A stretch of DNA of 64,000 nt from Streptomyces sp. TBY4 (GTDB lineage: Bacteria > Actinomycetota > Actinomycetes > Streptomycetales > Streptomycetaceae). Within the stretch, counting starts at the first letter, position 1, and each line of letters starts with the position of its first letter. Below, piece after piece: positions 1-9,257 of the stretch. Position numbers and translations under genes: made by a program. A model generated the notes under the pieces. That model worked only from the letters and a program-made list of their open reading frames with translations. It searched no databases and was not told the DNA's origin. The stretch lies in NCBI RefSeq assembly GCF_024213195.1, contig NZ_JANAVF010000017.1, positions 1 through 64,000 on the forward strand. The letters are read 5' to 3'.

Positions 1-131
1 CCTGGCCGTGCTGTCGGGGCGTCCGCGTACTGGACGTACTCGGTTGCCCTGGCAGTGCGGCCAGGCGCGGTGCCAGAGGCCGCGGGCCCGGCAAGATCCG
101 AAAGAGACGGCCAAGCGGCGGTGGGAGGGGT

Positions 132-155
132 GGGACCGGCCTCGCGACCGGTCCC
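132..155 (-). terminator. hairpin downstream of the sugar-binding lipoprotein gene
   Basis: Eight-base inverted arms GGGACCGG (132-139) and CCGGTCCC (148-155) flank an 8-base loop, 11 bases after the stop codon of the binding-protein gene. There is no T-run. It may be a terminator, or an intercistronic stem-loop that protects the binding-protein mRNA. Permease genes are usually downstream of such a gene, which here would be off the left edge. Confidence 0.45.
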
Positions 156-165
156 GCAACGGCTG

Positions 166-1470
166 TCAGCCGGTCACGTTGGCCACGCCCTTCTTGGCCG
201 TCTCCCACGCCGTGTCCGACGCGACTCCCTTGCGCTCGACCTCGCTCAGCGCGTTCGTCAGCTGCTGCATCACGTTCTGGTCGTGCACGCCCAGCACCTG
301 GACCGGCGACGCCTTGGCCGCGTCACCGAAGATCCGGCCGATCGGGGCGCCCGAGAAGTACTCGTCCTTGGCGTCCACGATCTTCGCGATCGCGCCCGTC
401 GAGGAGGGGAAGTTGCCCTGCTTCTGGAAGACCTTCGCCTGCTGCTCGGGCGCGGTGAGCCACTCGATCAGCTTGTACGCCTCCTCCTTGTGCTTGGCCG
501 CACGCGGGATCGAGAGGTAGGAGCCGCCCCAGTTGCCCGCGCCGCCCGGCAGCTTGGCGATGTCCCACTTGCCCTTGCCCGCGTCACCGGCCTGGCCCTT
601 GATGTAGCCGAGCATCCAGGCCGGGCAGGGGATGGTGGCGAACGAACCGGCGGCGAAGGCCTGGTTCCACTGGGGAGACCACTGGTCGAGCTTGGCGCTC
701 AGGCCGGCCTCGGCCGCCTTCACGGAGGTGTCCCAGGCGGTCCTGACCGCCGGGTTCGTCGCGTAGACCAAGGTGCCGGAGGCGTCGTAGTACCGCTCCT
801 TCTCCTGGCCGATCATGATCCCGTAGAGGGATCCGATGCTGTCCAGCCAGGCGCTCTGGGCAGGTGCCTTCTTCTTGTACTCCTTGCCCAGCTCCAGGTA
901 GCCCTCCCACGTGGACCACTTCTTCGCGAGCTCCTCGCGATCGGTGGGCAGGCCGGCCTGCTGGAAGAGGTCGGTGCGGTAGCACATGGCCTCGGGGCCC
1001 ACGTCCGTGCCCAGGCCGAGGACCTTGCCGTCCTTGGTGGCCGCGGCCGACCACTTGGCCTCGGCGAACTGGCCCTTGAGCTTGTCCGCCCCGTACTTCT
1101 TCAAGTCCTCGAACTTGTCCGACTGCTGCTGGGTGACCGACGCGATCCGGCCCACCTCGACGCCCTGCACGTCCGCGAGACCGCCGCCGCCCGCGAGGCG
1201 GGTCTGGAAGGACTTCCAGTAGTCCGCCTCGTCCTGGGTGTCGCTCTGCTTGATCGTCACCTCGGGGTGGAGCTTCTGGTACTCCTCGTAGAGCCCGGCC
1301 TCCTTGAAACCGAAGGATCCGAAGAGGTCGACCGTGAGGGTGACCTTTCCGCCCGCGCCGTCGGAGGAGTCCGACGAGGAGCTCGATCCACAGGCGGCGA
1401 GAAGGGCCCCTGCGAGCACGACCGCGCCGAGGCGGGTCGTGGCTCTCTTGGCGGCTCGGGCGATGGACAT
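166..1470 (-). CDS. extracellular solute-binding lipoprotein of a carbohydrate ABC transporter
   Basis: The 434-residue product has a lipoprotein signal: basic N-terminus, hydrophobic stretch, lipobox LAAC near residues 22-25, then a Ser-rich tether. The body reads as a family 1 extracellular solute-binding protein that delivers sugars to a membrane permease. The ATG at 1470 was chosen over longer forms because GGGAGG lies just upstream and the signal peptide starts there. The divergent neighbour is a secreted GH81 beta-1,3-glucanase and the next gene is a LacI regulator. The likely ligand is therefore a laminari-oligosaccharide released by the glucanase, but this is inferred from context. 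A TGAGAGCGCTCTCA operator lies about 40 bp upstream of the start. Confidence 0.9.
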   Translation of the reverse strand: MSIARAAKRATTRLGAVVLAGALLAACGSSSSSDSSDGAGGKVTLTVDLFGSFGFKEAGLYEEYQKLHPEVTIKQSDTQDEADYWKSFQTRLAGGGGLADVQGVEVGRIASVTQQQSDKFEDLKKYGADKLKGQFAEAKWSAAATKDGKVLGLGTDVGPEAMCYRTDLFQQAGLPTDREELAKKWSTWEGYLELGKEYKKKAPAQSAWLDSIGSLYGIMIGQEKERYYDASGTLVYATNPAVRTAWDTSVKAAEAGLSAKLDQWSPQWNQAFAAGSFATIPCPAWMLGYIKGQAGDAGKGKWDIAKLPGGAGNWGGSYLSIPRAAKHKEEAYKLIEWLTAPEQQAKVFQKQGNFPSSTGAIAKIVDAKDEYFSGAPIGRIFGDAAKASPVQVLGVHDQNVMQQLTNALSEVERKGVASDTAWETAKKGVANVTG

Positions 1471-1508
1471 GGGAAGCCTCCCTTGATCTCGGGATGAACC
1501 GAGCGCTT

Positions 1509-1522
1509 TGAGAGCGCTCTCA
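1509..1522. promoter_or_regulatory. LacI-family operator, binding-protein side
   Basis: Perfect 14-bp palindrome TGAGAGCGCTCTCA between the divergent binding-protein and glucanase genes. It resembles the CebR-type operator of Streptomyces (TGGGAGCGCTCCCA). Near-copies lie at 1661-1674 and upstream of the LacI gene at 5744-5757. It probably represses the binding-protein gene. Confidence 0.8.
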
Positions 1523-1660
1523 ATCCGTGCGACTGGAGCGTCTCCCACCGCCTGCTCCTCGTCAAGACTCGAACACATAACGGCTTGGCGTTGCCTTCAA
1601 CTGCCCCTAATGCCGGGTCCCTTGACATCAATGTTTCAGGAGATTTACGTTCCTGGCACT

Positions 1661-1674
1661 TGAGAGCGCTCTCG
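1661..1674. promoter_or_regulatory. LacI-family operator, glucanase side
   Basis: TGAGAGCGCTCTCG, with a perfect 12-bp core GAGAGCGCTCTC at 1662-1673, about 45 bp before the GTG start of the GH81 gene. A TTGACA hexamer (1622-1627) lies upstream, so a repressor bound here would sit just past a plus-strand promoter. Confidence 0.78.
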
Positions 1675-1717
1675 AAGGCGCTCTTCCCCCCACCCCACGT
1701 GATCGAGGTGCTGTTTC

Positions 1718-4534
1718 GTGCAAGCCTCCCTCCGAACCTCCCCCAGAGCCCCTCTCCGGGCCTCCCTCTCCAGACCCGCAGCGGCGACGTTCCTGGCGGT
1801 AGCCCTGGCCGCCGTCGGCCTGGGGCCCGCCGCCTCTCCCGCGGCCGCCGCCACCATCCCCGCGGGTTCGGGAAGTTACAGCGACACCCGACCTGCCGGC
1901 AGGTCCGGTCCTACGACGAACACCGGTACTCCCGTCACGCCGAAACTCACCGAGGCCGCCCGGAACAAGCCGGTTCCGACCAACGACTGGTGGACCTCGC
2001 TCGCCTATCAGCGCTACGGGGACAACCCGTACTCCACACCCATGTACGGTCACCCCCTCACCTACCAGGCCAAGGCCTCCGGCCTGGAGGTCGGCTACCC
2101 GACCGCGCCCGCGATCGTCGGCGACGGCCGGCAGTACGAGTACGCCCACAAGGCCGACCTCACCGTCGGCCTCACCGGCCTGAACTCTCCCGACACCAAG
2201 GCCGACGCCTGGTCGGACTGGACGGTCACCCCCTACTGGGCCGACGGCTCCCGCACCTTCCGGGCCACCATCGGCCACGGCATGCCGTTCGTGTACGCCA
2301 AGGGTTCCGGCGGCGACGCCCGCATCACGACGGCCTCCACGCCCACCGTCTTCGCCGACAACGGCAACGTCCTCGGCATCACGGTCGCCGGTCACCACTA
2401 CGCCCTCTTCGCCCCGACCGGCGCCGACTGGAACGTGTCGGGCACCACCATCACCGCGGGACTCGCGGGCAAGGACTACTTCTCGCTCGCCGTCCTGCCC
2501 TCCACGGACGCGCTCGCGACCTACCGCAAGTACGCGTTCAGCTTCGTCACCGGCTCCCAGGTGGCCTGGCAGAGCGCCGGCGGCGCCATCCGGGCGACCT
2601 ACACCCTGACCACCGAGGCCAAGGAGGGCACCGAGCGCGGCACCCTCCAGGCCCTCTACCGCCACCAGTGGCTGCACACCACCGACGCGCTGACCCCGTA
2701 CACCTACGTCTCACCGCGCGGCACCATGAAGGTGCGCGAGTCCGCCTCCTTCACCACCAGCCAGAAGAACAACGGGGTCGTGCCCGCCCTGCCGGCCTCC
2801 AGCGGTGTCGACCGGGCCCGGCTGACCGGCTACCTGAACGAGGTCGCGAACGCCTCCGACCCGTTCTCCGGAGCCACCGACACCTACTGGACCGGCAAGG
2901 CGCTCGGCCGGCTCGCCCAACTGGTGCCCGTGGCCGACCAGATCGGCCAGACCGCGACCCGCGACAAGCTCCTCGGCCTGATGAAGGGCCGGCTCCAGGA
3001 GTGGTTCACGGCGGGCGGGGCGAGCGAGTTCAGCTACGACAAGGACTGGAAGACCCTCATCGGGTACCCGGCCTCGTACGGCAGCGACACCGAACTCAAC
3101 GACCACCACTTCCACTACAGCTACTACGTCTACGCGGCGGCGATCATCGCCCAGTACGACCCGGCCTGGGCCGCCGACCCGGCCTGGGGCACCATGATCA
3201 AGCACCTGATCCGCGACACGGCCAACCAGAGCCGCACGGACTCGGCGTACCCCTTCCTGCGCGGCTTCGACGTGTACGCGGGCCACAGCTGGGCCTCCGG
3301 GCACCAGGGCTTCGCCGCGGGCAACAACCAGGAGTCCTCCTCGGAGTCCGTCAACCTCAGTGCCGGCCTCGTGCTCTGGGGCGCGGCGACCGGCGACACC
3401 TCGCTCCGCGACCTCGGCAGCTACCTGCTGACGACGGAATCCGAGGCGATCACCCAGTACTGGTTCGACGCGAACGAGCAGGTCTTCCCCGCCTCGTACA
3501 AGTACGGGACGGTCGGCATGGTCTGGGGCAGCGGCGCCGCGTACTCCACCTGGTGGACCGCCAACCCGGAGGAGATCCACGGGATCAACGTCCTTCCGGT
3601 GACGGGTGGTTCACTGCACCTGGCCCGTGAGAAGGCCGCCATCACCCGGAACATCGCCGAGATGGAGCGCGAGAACGGCGGTCCGGCCCAGGAGTGGCGC
3701 GACCTGCTCTGGGAGTTCGAGGCCCTGGCCGATCCGGCCAGGGCGAAGGTCAAGTGGGACGGCGTCAACGGCAACTACACGCCGGAGCAGGGCGAGTCCA
3801 AGGCGCACACCTATCACTGGATCAGCACGCTCGACACGCTCGGCGCACCGGACATGACGGTCAGCGGCGACCTGCCCACCTCTGCGGTCTTCACCAAGAA
3901 CGGCACCCGCACCTACACCGCGCACAACCACGGCTCCACCACCCGCACGGTGACCTTCTCCGACGGCAAGACCCTCTCCGTACCGGCCCGTTCGACGGCC
4001 ACGGGCACCGGCGCCGGAAACCCGGACCCGGACCCGGAGGAGCCGGGCCCGTCCACCGGCAACACCTTCCGCCTCAAGACCGGCGGCATCCTCACCACCG
4101 CCACCACCGACCCGGCCAGCGCGGACACCGTGGCCTCGGCCGACGGCGTGAACCGGGACGGCACCCCCTACAAGCCGACCGTCTACGAGGCGAAGCAGGT
4201 GAGCGGCCAACTCGCGGCCGGGGCGGCCACCTCGTTCCGCCTCCGGGTGGACGCGGGCACCAAGGTGGCGCTCGCCCCGCAGGTCCGGGTCAGCTACGAC
4301 CTGACCGGTGACGGCACCTTCGACCGCACCGAAACCTACCGCTACTTCGCGACCGACCCGGTCGCGGGCTGGGAGGAGTACACGCAGGCCGTCGGCGCGC
4401 AGGCCGTCACCGGCAGCCTGGGCGAACTCAGGAACGGCACCGTCCGCCTGGAGATCTGGAACGCGCTGGGCAACGGCACGACCCAGGTACAGACGGGCAC
4501 GGACGCGGCGGTGCTGAAGATCCCGTACGTGTAG
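1718..4534 (+). CDS. secreted GH81 endo-1,3-beta-glucanase with C-terminal accessory module
   Basis: Endo-acting hydrolase of beta-1,3-glucans (laminarin, curdlan, fungal wall). The 938-residue product starts with a Sec-type signal of about 45 residues ending in an Ala-rich cleavage region. The GH81 core carries the family blocks DHHFHYSYYVYAAA (from residue 462) and GHSWASGHQGF followed by NNQESSSESVN. Glu539 and Glu543 in that block are the candidate catalytic acids. A Pro/Asp linker near residues 768-785 leads to a C-terminal beta-rich module of about 150 residues, probably carbohydrate-binding (CBM56-like by layout, not proven). The start is GTG at 1718 with GAGGTG upstream. It is divergent from the binding-protein gene and shares its operator motif. 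Confidence 0.93.
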   Translation: MQASLRTSPRAPLRASLSRPAAATFLAVALAAVGLGPAASPAAAATIPAGSGSYSDTRPAGRSGPTTNTGTPVTPKLTEAARNKPVPTNDWWTSLAYQRYGDNPYSTPMYGHPLTYQAKASGLEVGYPTAPAIVGDGRQYEYAHKADLTVGLTGLNSPDTKADAWSDWTVTPYWADGSRTFRATIGHGMPFVYAKGSGGDARITTASTPTVFADNGNVLGITVAGHHYALFAPTGADWNVSGTTITAGLAGKDYFSLAVLPSTDALATYRKYAFSFVTGSQVAWQSAGGAIRATYTLTTEAKEGTERGTLQALYRHQWLHTTDALTPYTYVSPRGTMKVRESASFTTSQKNNGVVPALPASSGVDRARLTGYLNEVANASDPFSGATDTYWTGKALGRLAQLVPVADQIGQTATRDKLLGLMKGRLQEWFTAGGASEFSYDKDWKTLIGYPASYGSDTELNDHHFHYSYYVYAAAIIAQYDPAWAADPAWGTMIKHLIRDTANQSRTDSAYPFLRGFDVYAGHSWASGHQGFAAGNNQESSSESVNLSAGLVLWGAATGDTSLRDLGSYLLTTESEAITQYWFDANEQVFPASYKYGTVGMVWGSGAAYSTWWTANPEEIHGINVLPVTGGSLHLAREKAAITRNIAEMERENGGPAQEWRDLLWEFEALADPARAKVKWDGVNGNYTPEQGESKAHTYHWISTLDTLGAPDMTVSGDLPTSAVFTKNGTRTYTAHNHGSTTRTVTFSDGKTLSVPARSTATGTGAGNPDPDPEEPGPSTGNTFRLKTGGILTTATTDPASADTVASADGVNRDGTPYKPTVYEAKQVSGQLAAGAATSFRLRVDAGTKVALAPQVRVSYDLTGDGTFDRTETYRYFATDPVAGWEEYTQAVGAQAVTGSLGELRNGTVRLEIWNALGNGTTQVQTGTDAAVLKIPYV

Positions 4535-4543
4535 CCAATACGG

Positions 4544-4573
4544 GCCTACGGGCGTACGGCCTACGGGCGTACG
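4544..4573. repeat. 15-bp perfect tandem repeat, two copies
   Basis: GCCTACGGGCGTACG occurs twice head to tail (4544-4558, 4559-4573) in the short gap between the convergent GH81 and LacI genes. It is probably slippage in non-coding DNA. Confidence 0.85.
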
Positions 4574-4604
4574 TCTGCGATCGGTGCGGCGGGTCTCCGG
4601 CTCC

Positions 4605-5642
4605 TCAGGCCGAGGCCCGCCGCACCAGCACGGTCGGGGTGATCACGGAGTCAGGTGCCGCACTGCTTCCCGTACGGTCGAGGTTGCGCAGCAGCAGCCG
4701 TGCCATCAGCCGCCCCTGGCCCTCGATGTCCTGGCGGACGGTGGTCAGCGGAGGGTCGGTCTCCCCGGCCACCGGATCCATGTCGTCGAACCCGACGACC
4801 GCCACCCGCTCGGGCACCGCGATCCCGCGCTCCCGCAGGACCCGTAGGGCCCCCGAGGCCATCAGGTCGTTCGCGACGAACACCGCGTCCAGGTCGGGCC
4901 GCCGATCCAGCAGCTCCGCCATCGCCCGGGCCCCGCTCTCCACGGTGAAGGCGCCCTCGGCGACGAGGGTCGGATCCATGTCCAGCAGCACGTCGCGGTA
5001 GCCGTCGAGGCGGTCCATCGCCGAGGTCTGGTCGGGCGGCCCGGAGATGTGCGCGATCCGCTCCCGCCCGAGATCCAGCAGGTGCTGCACGGCGACCCGG
5101 GCCCCGCCCCGGTTGTCGGCGTCGACGTACGGAACGGCCCGTTCGCCGGGGTCCGCGGTCCATCCGGGCCGGCCCCCGAACACGGTCGCGATCCCCGCTC
5201 GCCGGGTGATCGCGGGCAGCGGATCGTCCGTATGCAGGGAGAAGGCGAGAGCGCCGTCCACGTGCCCGCCGGACAGGTACCGGGTGATCCGGTCGAAGTC
5301 CCCCGGCCCCTCCACCAGCAGCAGCACGAGCTGGGTGTCGTGGGCGGTCAGCTCCTTGCTGATGCCCCGGATCTGCTGGGAGAAGAAGGGGTCCGAGAAG
5401 ATCCGCACCTCCGGCTCCGCGATGACGACGGCCACCGCACCCGTCCGCCGCGTCACCAGCGTCCGGGCCGCGTGGTTGGGGACGTAGCCGAGCTCGTCGA
5501 CCGCCCGGAGCACCTTGTCGACCAGCGGCTTGCGCACCCCGTCGCCCCCGTTGACAACCCGCGAGGCAGTGGCCCGGGAGACTCCCGCACGCGCCGCGAC
5601 GGCTTCCAGGGTGGGGCGGGACCCGGGGGACTGCTCGGGCAA
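4605..5642 (-). CDS. LacI-family transcriptional regulator (glucan utilisation repressor)
   Basis: DNA-binding repressor of 345 residues. The N-terminal helix-turn-helix reads LEAVAARAGVSRATASRVV, followed by the hinge region and a periplasmic-binding-protein-like sugar-sensing domain. The TTG at 5642 was chosen because GAGGAG lies 8 bases upstream and translation from there starts right before the HTH; a longer open frame upstream has no comparable start. Motif TGAGAGCGCTTCCA lies upstream at 5744-5757, so it is probably self-regulated. The same motif precedes the GH81 and binding-protein genes, making this their likely local repressor. The inducer is unknown; a laminari-oligosaccharide is plausible. 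Confidence 0.92.
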   Translation of the reverse strand: MPEQSPGSRPTLEAVAARAGVSRATASRVVNGGDGVRKPLVDKVLRAVDELGYVPNHAARTLVTRRTGAVAVVIAEPEVRIFSDPFFSQQIRGISKELTAHDTQLVLLLVEGPGDFDRITRYLSGGHVDGALAFSLHTDDPLPAITRRAGIATVFGGRPGWTADPGERAVPYVDADNRGGARVAVQHLLDLGRERIAHISGPPDQTSAMDRLDGYRDVLLDMDPTLVAEGAFTVESGARAMAELLDRRPDLDAVFVANDLMASGALRVLRERGIAVPERVAVVGFDDMDPVAGETDPPLTTVRQDIEGQGRLMARLLLRNLDRTGSSAAPDSVITPTVLVRRASA

Positions 5643-5743
5643 GGCGGTCGCTCCTCGTCGGCGGGGGCGGCGGCACGCACGGTGGTGCGGACTTGTGCCG
5701 TCGCCGGATCGGCTACAGCCTAGCGCCGGGACGGGCCGAAATC

Positions 5744-5757
5744 TGAGAGCGCTTCCA
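5744..5757. promoter_or_regulatory. LacI-family operator upstream of the LacI gene
   Basis: TGAGAGCGCTTCCA, an imperfect copy of the 1509-1522 palindrome, about 100 bp upstream of the repressor start. It supports autoregulation. Confidence 0.65.
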
Positions 5758-5915
5758 ATCGGGCACCTGCAGGCCGGGCGCCCACAGGGTGCAACGCGCA
5801 CGGATGCGGGCGACGGCCGGGGCCCGTCCGTCATGAACGCGTACCGATCCTGTCCGGCCGTCTTCACCGGTCCCGGAGCCGGTCGTACGGTGCGGCCAGA
5901 CATCAGGAGGCCGCC

Positions 5916-6427
5916 ATGCGCAGACCACTTGTCCCTGCCGCCGTTCTCGCCGTTCTCGCTCTGCTCGCCCTTCCGGTCACCGCTGCCCGGGCCGACCGCG
6001 CCATCCCGCCGCGGATCCTGAACGGCATGATCCCCCCCGTCGCCGTCGCGGTCGGCCCCGAGGGGTCCCAGACCTTCACCGTCACTGTCCAAGCCGCGGA
6101 CGACTCCGGCATCCAGCGGAACCAGGCGGACGCCGCGCTGATCGGCCCCGGCTCGCAACTGATCGGCCCCGCCGCGCGCCCGGCCGGCTGACCCTCGCCG
6201 ACTGGGACAACGGCGGCTACGTCGGCGCCCCCGCCGGGCTCGCGGTCAGGCTGGACTACACCCAGTACGGCACGGGGATCTGGCATCGGGTCGCCGACCT
6301 GACGACGGGCCGGGGCGGCGCGGTCCTGACCTCCACCCCGCCCCGCGCGCCCGGCGAATGGTTCCTGGCCCACGAGGGCACGGAGACCACGTCCTTCGGC
6401 GGCTCCCCGGCCTTCGACGTGCCCTGA
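5916..6427 (+). pseudogene. small secreted protein gene with a -1 frameshift
   Basis: A signal-peptide-bearing reading frame (MRRPLVPAAVLAVLALLALP start, AxA-type cleavage near residue 26) runs from 5916 and stops at 6189-6191. A protein-like sequence continues in another frame (LTLADWDNGGYVGAP, then DYTQYGTGIWHRVADL) to a TGA at 6425-6427. The total length, 512 nt, is one base short of a multiple of three, consistent with a single-base loss in the GC run around 6170-6188. As it stands the product would be a 91-residue truncated secreted protein. The family is not recognised. A sequencing error is the main alternative. Confidence 0.6.
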
Positions 6428-6548
6428 CCGGCGCACCCGCGGGGGGCGATCGCCCTGCACGGGGCGGCCCGGCGGAGTTCGAGATCGCCTCCCGTCTCAA
6501 GGTCGCACCACGTCCGCCGCCTGCACCCGCGCTAGCGGCTGGGGGCGT

Positions 6549-6932
6549 TCACAGTCCCAGCCGTCGGGCGTCCCTGCCCGTGTCGAGGGCCGGGGTTTCG
6601 ACTTGGAGCCCGCGGGCCGGGCCGGGCTGTCCCGGCCGGCCCGGCTGGGCGAAGAGGTGGAGGAGCTCGGCGATGTCGTGTTCGGCCTCGGCGGGGTGGC
6701 GGAATTTGGCTCCGGGTGTGATCCGGTAGCGGTTGCGCCGGCCGTCGCGTACCCGGGTGAGGTATCCGCCCTCCTCGAGGTCGGCGACGAGCGCCTGGAC
6801 GGTCCGCTCGGTGAGCAGGCAGGTCGTGGCCACGTCCCTCAGGCGGACGCCGGGGTCCCTTTCGAGGGCCATGAGTACGCGTGCGTGACTCGTCAGGAAG
6901 GTCCACGGAGCCCGGCGAAGCGGTTCACCCAT
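6549..6932 (-). CDS. winged-helix (MarR/ArsR-like) transcriptional regulator
   Basis: Short 127-residue DNA-binding protein. It opens with PWTFLTSHARVLMALERDP, then an HTH (LTERTVQALVADLEEGGYL) and a wing (TRVRDGRRNRYRI). This layout is common in small Streptomyces regulators of the MarR-like winged-helix superfamily. The C-terminal 35 residues are Pro/Gly-rich and poorly structured. GGAGG sits unusually close to the ATG. It is divergent from a STAS-domain gene, with an AT-richer gap (6933-7065) that could hold both promoters. Confidence 0.8.
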   Translation of the reverse strand: MGEPLRRAPWTFLTSHARVLMALERDPGVRLRDVATTCLLTERTVQALVADLEEGGYLTRVRDGRRNRYRITPGAKFRHPAEAEHDIAELLHLFAQPGRPGQPGPARGLQVETPALDTGRDARRLGL

Positions 6933-7065
6933 ACCTCCAGAATGCCCCTTTATCGTATGTACGTCCCGTTTCTTGCGAAATTATTGACGTATGTTCTTCC
7001 GGTGCGGACGATGCTGTTGAAGGTGTGCAGCAGCCGGCAGCCCCAGGACGTCCGGGGAGGCACAG

Positions 7066-7416
7066 ATGACCGGGATCGTGTACGCAACCGACCTCGACAC
7101 CTCCACGGCCGACGGCCTGGAGATCGGCGTGGAGGCGGGGCCGCCCGGAACCGTCCGGGTCTGCGTGAGCGGTGAGATCGACCTCCAGAACGCGGCCGCG
7201 CTCCGCGACACCCTCCTCATAGCCCTCGCCGCGCACCGCGGCGACCTCCTCCTCGACCTGGAGCGGGTCTCCTTCTGCGACTGCTCCGCCCTCAACGCCC
7301 TGCTGACCGTCCGGCACGCCGCCCTACGCGTCGGCCGCGGCCTGCGCATCACCGCCGCCGGCCGACCCGTCGAGAGGCTCCTCCACCTCACCGGCACCCG
7401 GACCCTCTTCACCTGA
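7066..7416 (+). CDS. STAS-domain anti-sigma factor antagonist
   Basis: The 116-residue protein is a single STAS domain, the SpoIIAA/RsbV/BldG fold. When unphosphorylated it binds an anti-sigma kinase and frees a sigma factor. The phospho-site region reads FCDCSALNALL. Ser74 sits in the usual position, with Cys73 where many homologues have Ser. GGGGAGG precedes the ATG. The divergent winged-helix gene is the only close neighbour. Its partner kinase cannot be assigned from position; candidates in the window are at 15460, 23875 and 53863. Confidence 0.9.
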   Translation: MTGIVYATDLDTSTADGLEIGVEAGPPGTVRVCVSGEIDLQNAAALRDTLLIALAAHRGDLLLDLERVSFCDCSALNALLTVRHAALRVGRGLRITAAGRPVERLLHLTGTRTLFT

Positions 7417-7469
7417 CGCACCCGCCCCGAAAGTCCCTGACCTCCGCAGCCGCACAGGCCGACCGGGGG

Positions 7470-9098
7470 TCAGAATCCGCCGCGGAGGCGCATGCCGAGG
7501 GGACGCCCGTCGGGGTCGACCAGGGCGTGGTGCGGCGGGGTCGCCAGCAGGCGTCGTACGGTCGGCAGCCGCGGAGCGACGTAGCGGCGCAAGCGGCCCG
7601 CCGGCCGCGGGCCGCGGCGCCCGGCCGCGTGCCAGGCGTCCAGGGCCGCGGCGGACTCGCCGAGACGGTCGAACGCGGTGGACGGATCGCACAGCGCCTC
7701 CGCCCCGGGCGACCCGGCCCCCTCCCCGACAGCGGCACCCGCGTCGAGGTGCTCGCGCATGAGCTCCAGGCGCAGCTCCCGGGCGAACGGGCGGGCCCCG
7801 TCCCCGAGACCGCCCGGGTCGAGCGGCCGCCTCCGATCGGCGGCTTGGTCGAGGACGGTGCAGCTCAGCTCGGAGTCGTGCGTCCACGAACGCATGTTGA
7901 CGTTGTCGGACCCGACGGCGGCCCAGACGTCGTCGATCACGCACACCTTGGCATGCACGTAGACGGGGGTGGAGGCATGGTTCTCCAGGCCGTACACCGC
8001 GACCCGGTCTCCTCCCGCGCGGCCCAGCTCCTCCAGGGCGGTGATCCGTCCGATCAGGTTCATGGGCCCGGTGAGCAGGCCGTCCTGCTCCGGAACGGTG
8101 GGGATGACGGCGACCAGCCGCAGCCGCGGACTCATGCGCAGCGCACGGGCGAAGCAGTCCACGACGCGCGGGGACCACAAGTACTGGTCCTCCAGGTAGA
8201 TCAGCGTCCGAGCCCGCAGCAGCGCCTTGAGGTAGCCCCGGGCGATGCTGCGCTCCCCGTCGGGGGCGAAGGGATAGCCCCGCAGCAGACGGTTCGGATA
8301 GGTGCGCAGCACCTGGACGGCGTGCGTGCCGCACGGTGGGGGATCGGGCTCCTGCGGCGGCAGTGCGTCCGCACTGACGTCCTCCCGGGCCAGCCGTTCG
8401 CGCAGGCGCACGAGCGGGCTGCGGCTGAGCGGCGCGGGATCCTCCCAGCGCTCGCGGAACACGGCTTCGATGTCGCCCACGACCGGCCCGCTCAGGGCGA
8501 GCTGGACATCGTGCCACGGTGGGTGCGGACCGTAGCGGGGTGCCAGGGGCACCGATTGACGGTCGCCGCGGTGGTCGGCGTCGTCGTTGCGGTTGTGGCA
8601 GAGGTCGATGCCGCCGACGTACGCGACATCGCGCTCCGGGTGGCCGGGGTGCCGCAGCACCACCATCTTCTGGTGGTGCGAGCCACCGGGCCGTACGCGC
8701 AGATCGAGCAGACACTCCCCGCCCGCCGCCTCGATGTCCTCGCTGAGGGAACGGTTCTCCTTCTCACTGAACCGGAAGCCGTCCAGGTGGGAGCGCCACA
8801 GCAGCCCCTTGACGATGACACCGCGCCGGGCCGCCGCGCCCAGGACGGCCGCGACCTCCGTCCCGGGTCCGCGGAGCCGTTCGTCGGGATCGCCGCGCCA
8901 GTCGGTGAACAGCAGCAGGTCGCCTGCGCGCATCGCACGGACCCGCGCGAGGAGCTCCGCGAAGTACGTGGCGCCGTGGACGAGCGGCCGTGCCTCGTTG
9001 CCCTCGGACCAGGCCGCCCCGTCCGCCCGGCGATGCTCCAGCCGGGTGGCGGTGTTGCCGCGTTCCCCAGGCGCCAGCATCCAGTCCGAGGTGGGCAT
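7470..9098 (-). CDS. phospholipase D-family protein with two HKD motifs
   Basis: 542 residues with two PLD catalytic half-sites: HHQKMVVLRHPG near the middle and HAKVCVIDDVWAAVGSDN towards the C-terminus. Each supplies the His/Lys/Asp-type set for phosphodiester transfer or hydrolysis. The second site is typical (HxKxxxxD plus GSxN); the first has a longer gap before its acidic residue. No signal peptide or membrane segment is evident, so it is probably cytoplasmic or peripheral. Start ATG at 9098 with GGAGG just upstream. It could be a phospholipase or a cardiolipin-synthase-like transferase; the substrate is not determined. Divergent from the permease gene at 9258. Confidence 0.87.
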   Translation of the reverse strand: MPTSDWMLAPGERGNTATRLEHRRADGAAWSEGNEARPLVHGATYFAELLARVRAMRAGDLLLFTDWRGDPDERLRGPGTEVAAVLGAAARRGVIVKGLLWRSHLDGFRFSEKENRSLSEDIEAAGGECLLDLRVRPGGSHHQKMVVLRHPGHPERDVAYVGGIDLCHNRNDDADHRGDRQSVPLAPRYGPHPPWHDVQLALSGPVVGDIEAVFRERWEDPAPLSRSPLVRLRERLAREDVSADALPPQEPDPPPCGTHAVQVLRTYPNRLLRGYPFAPDGERSIARGYLKALLRARTLIYLEDQYLWSPRVVDCFARALRMSPRLRLVAVIPTVPEQDGLLTGPMNLIGRITALEELGRAGGDRVAVYGLENHASTPVYVHAKVCVIDDVWAAVGSDNVNMRSWTHDSELSCTVLDQAADRRRPLDPGGLGDGARPFARELRLELMREHLDAGAAVGEGAGSPGAEALCDPSTAFDRLGESAAALDAWHAAGRRGPRPAGRLRRYVAPRLPTVRRLLATPPHHALVDPDGRPLGMRLRGGF

Positions 9099-9257
9099 GG
9101 CGGGCCTCCACCCGCTCGCGTACCCGCTCTCCGTCCTTCCACACACGGGAGCCCGACCGGCCCGTCCGGCCGAGGTCCGGGGGATGCCGGGGTGCCGGTC
9201 GGCCGCGCACGGTCCAGCCTGGAGGGGATTCCCTGCAAGGACTCGGAGGACTCCACG

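Noticed and set aside
7527..9257. Long plus-strand open frame upstream of the AI-2E-type permease
   Set aside because: It is antisense to the PLD-family gene and has no family features; the ribosome site and conserved start are at 9258.
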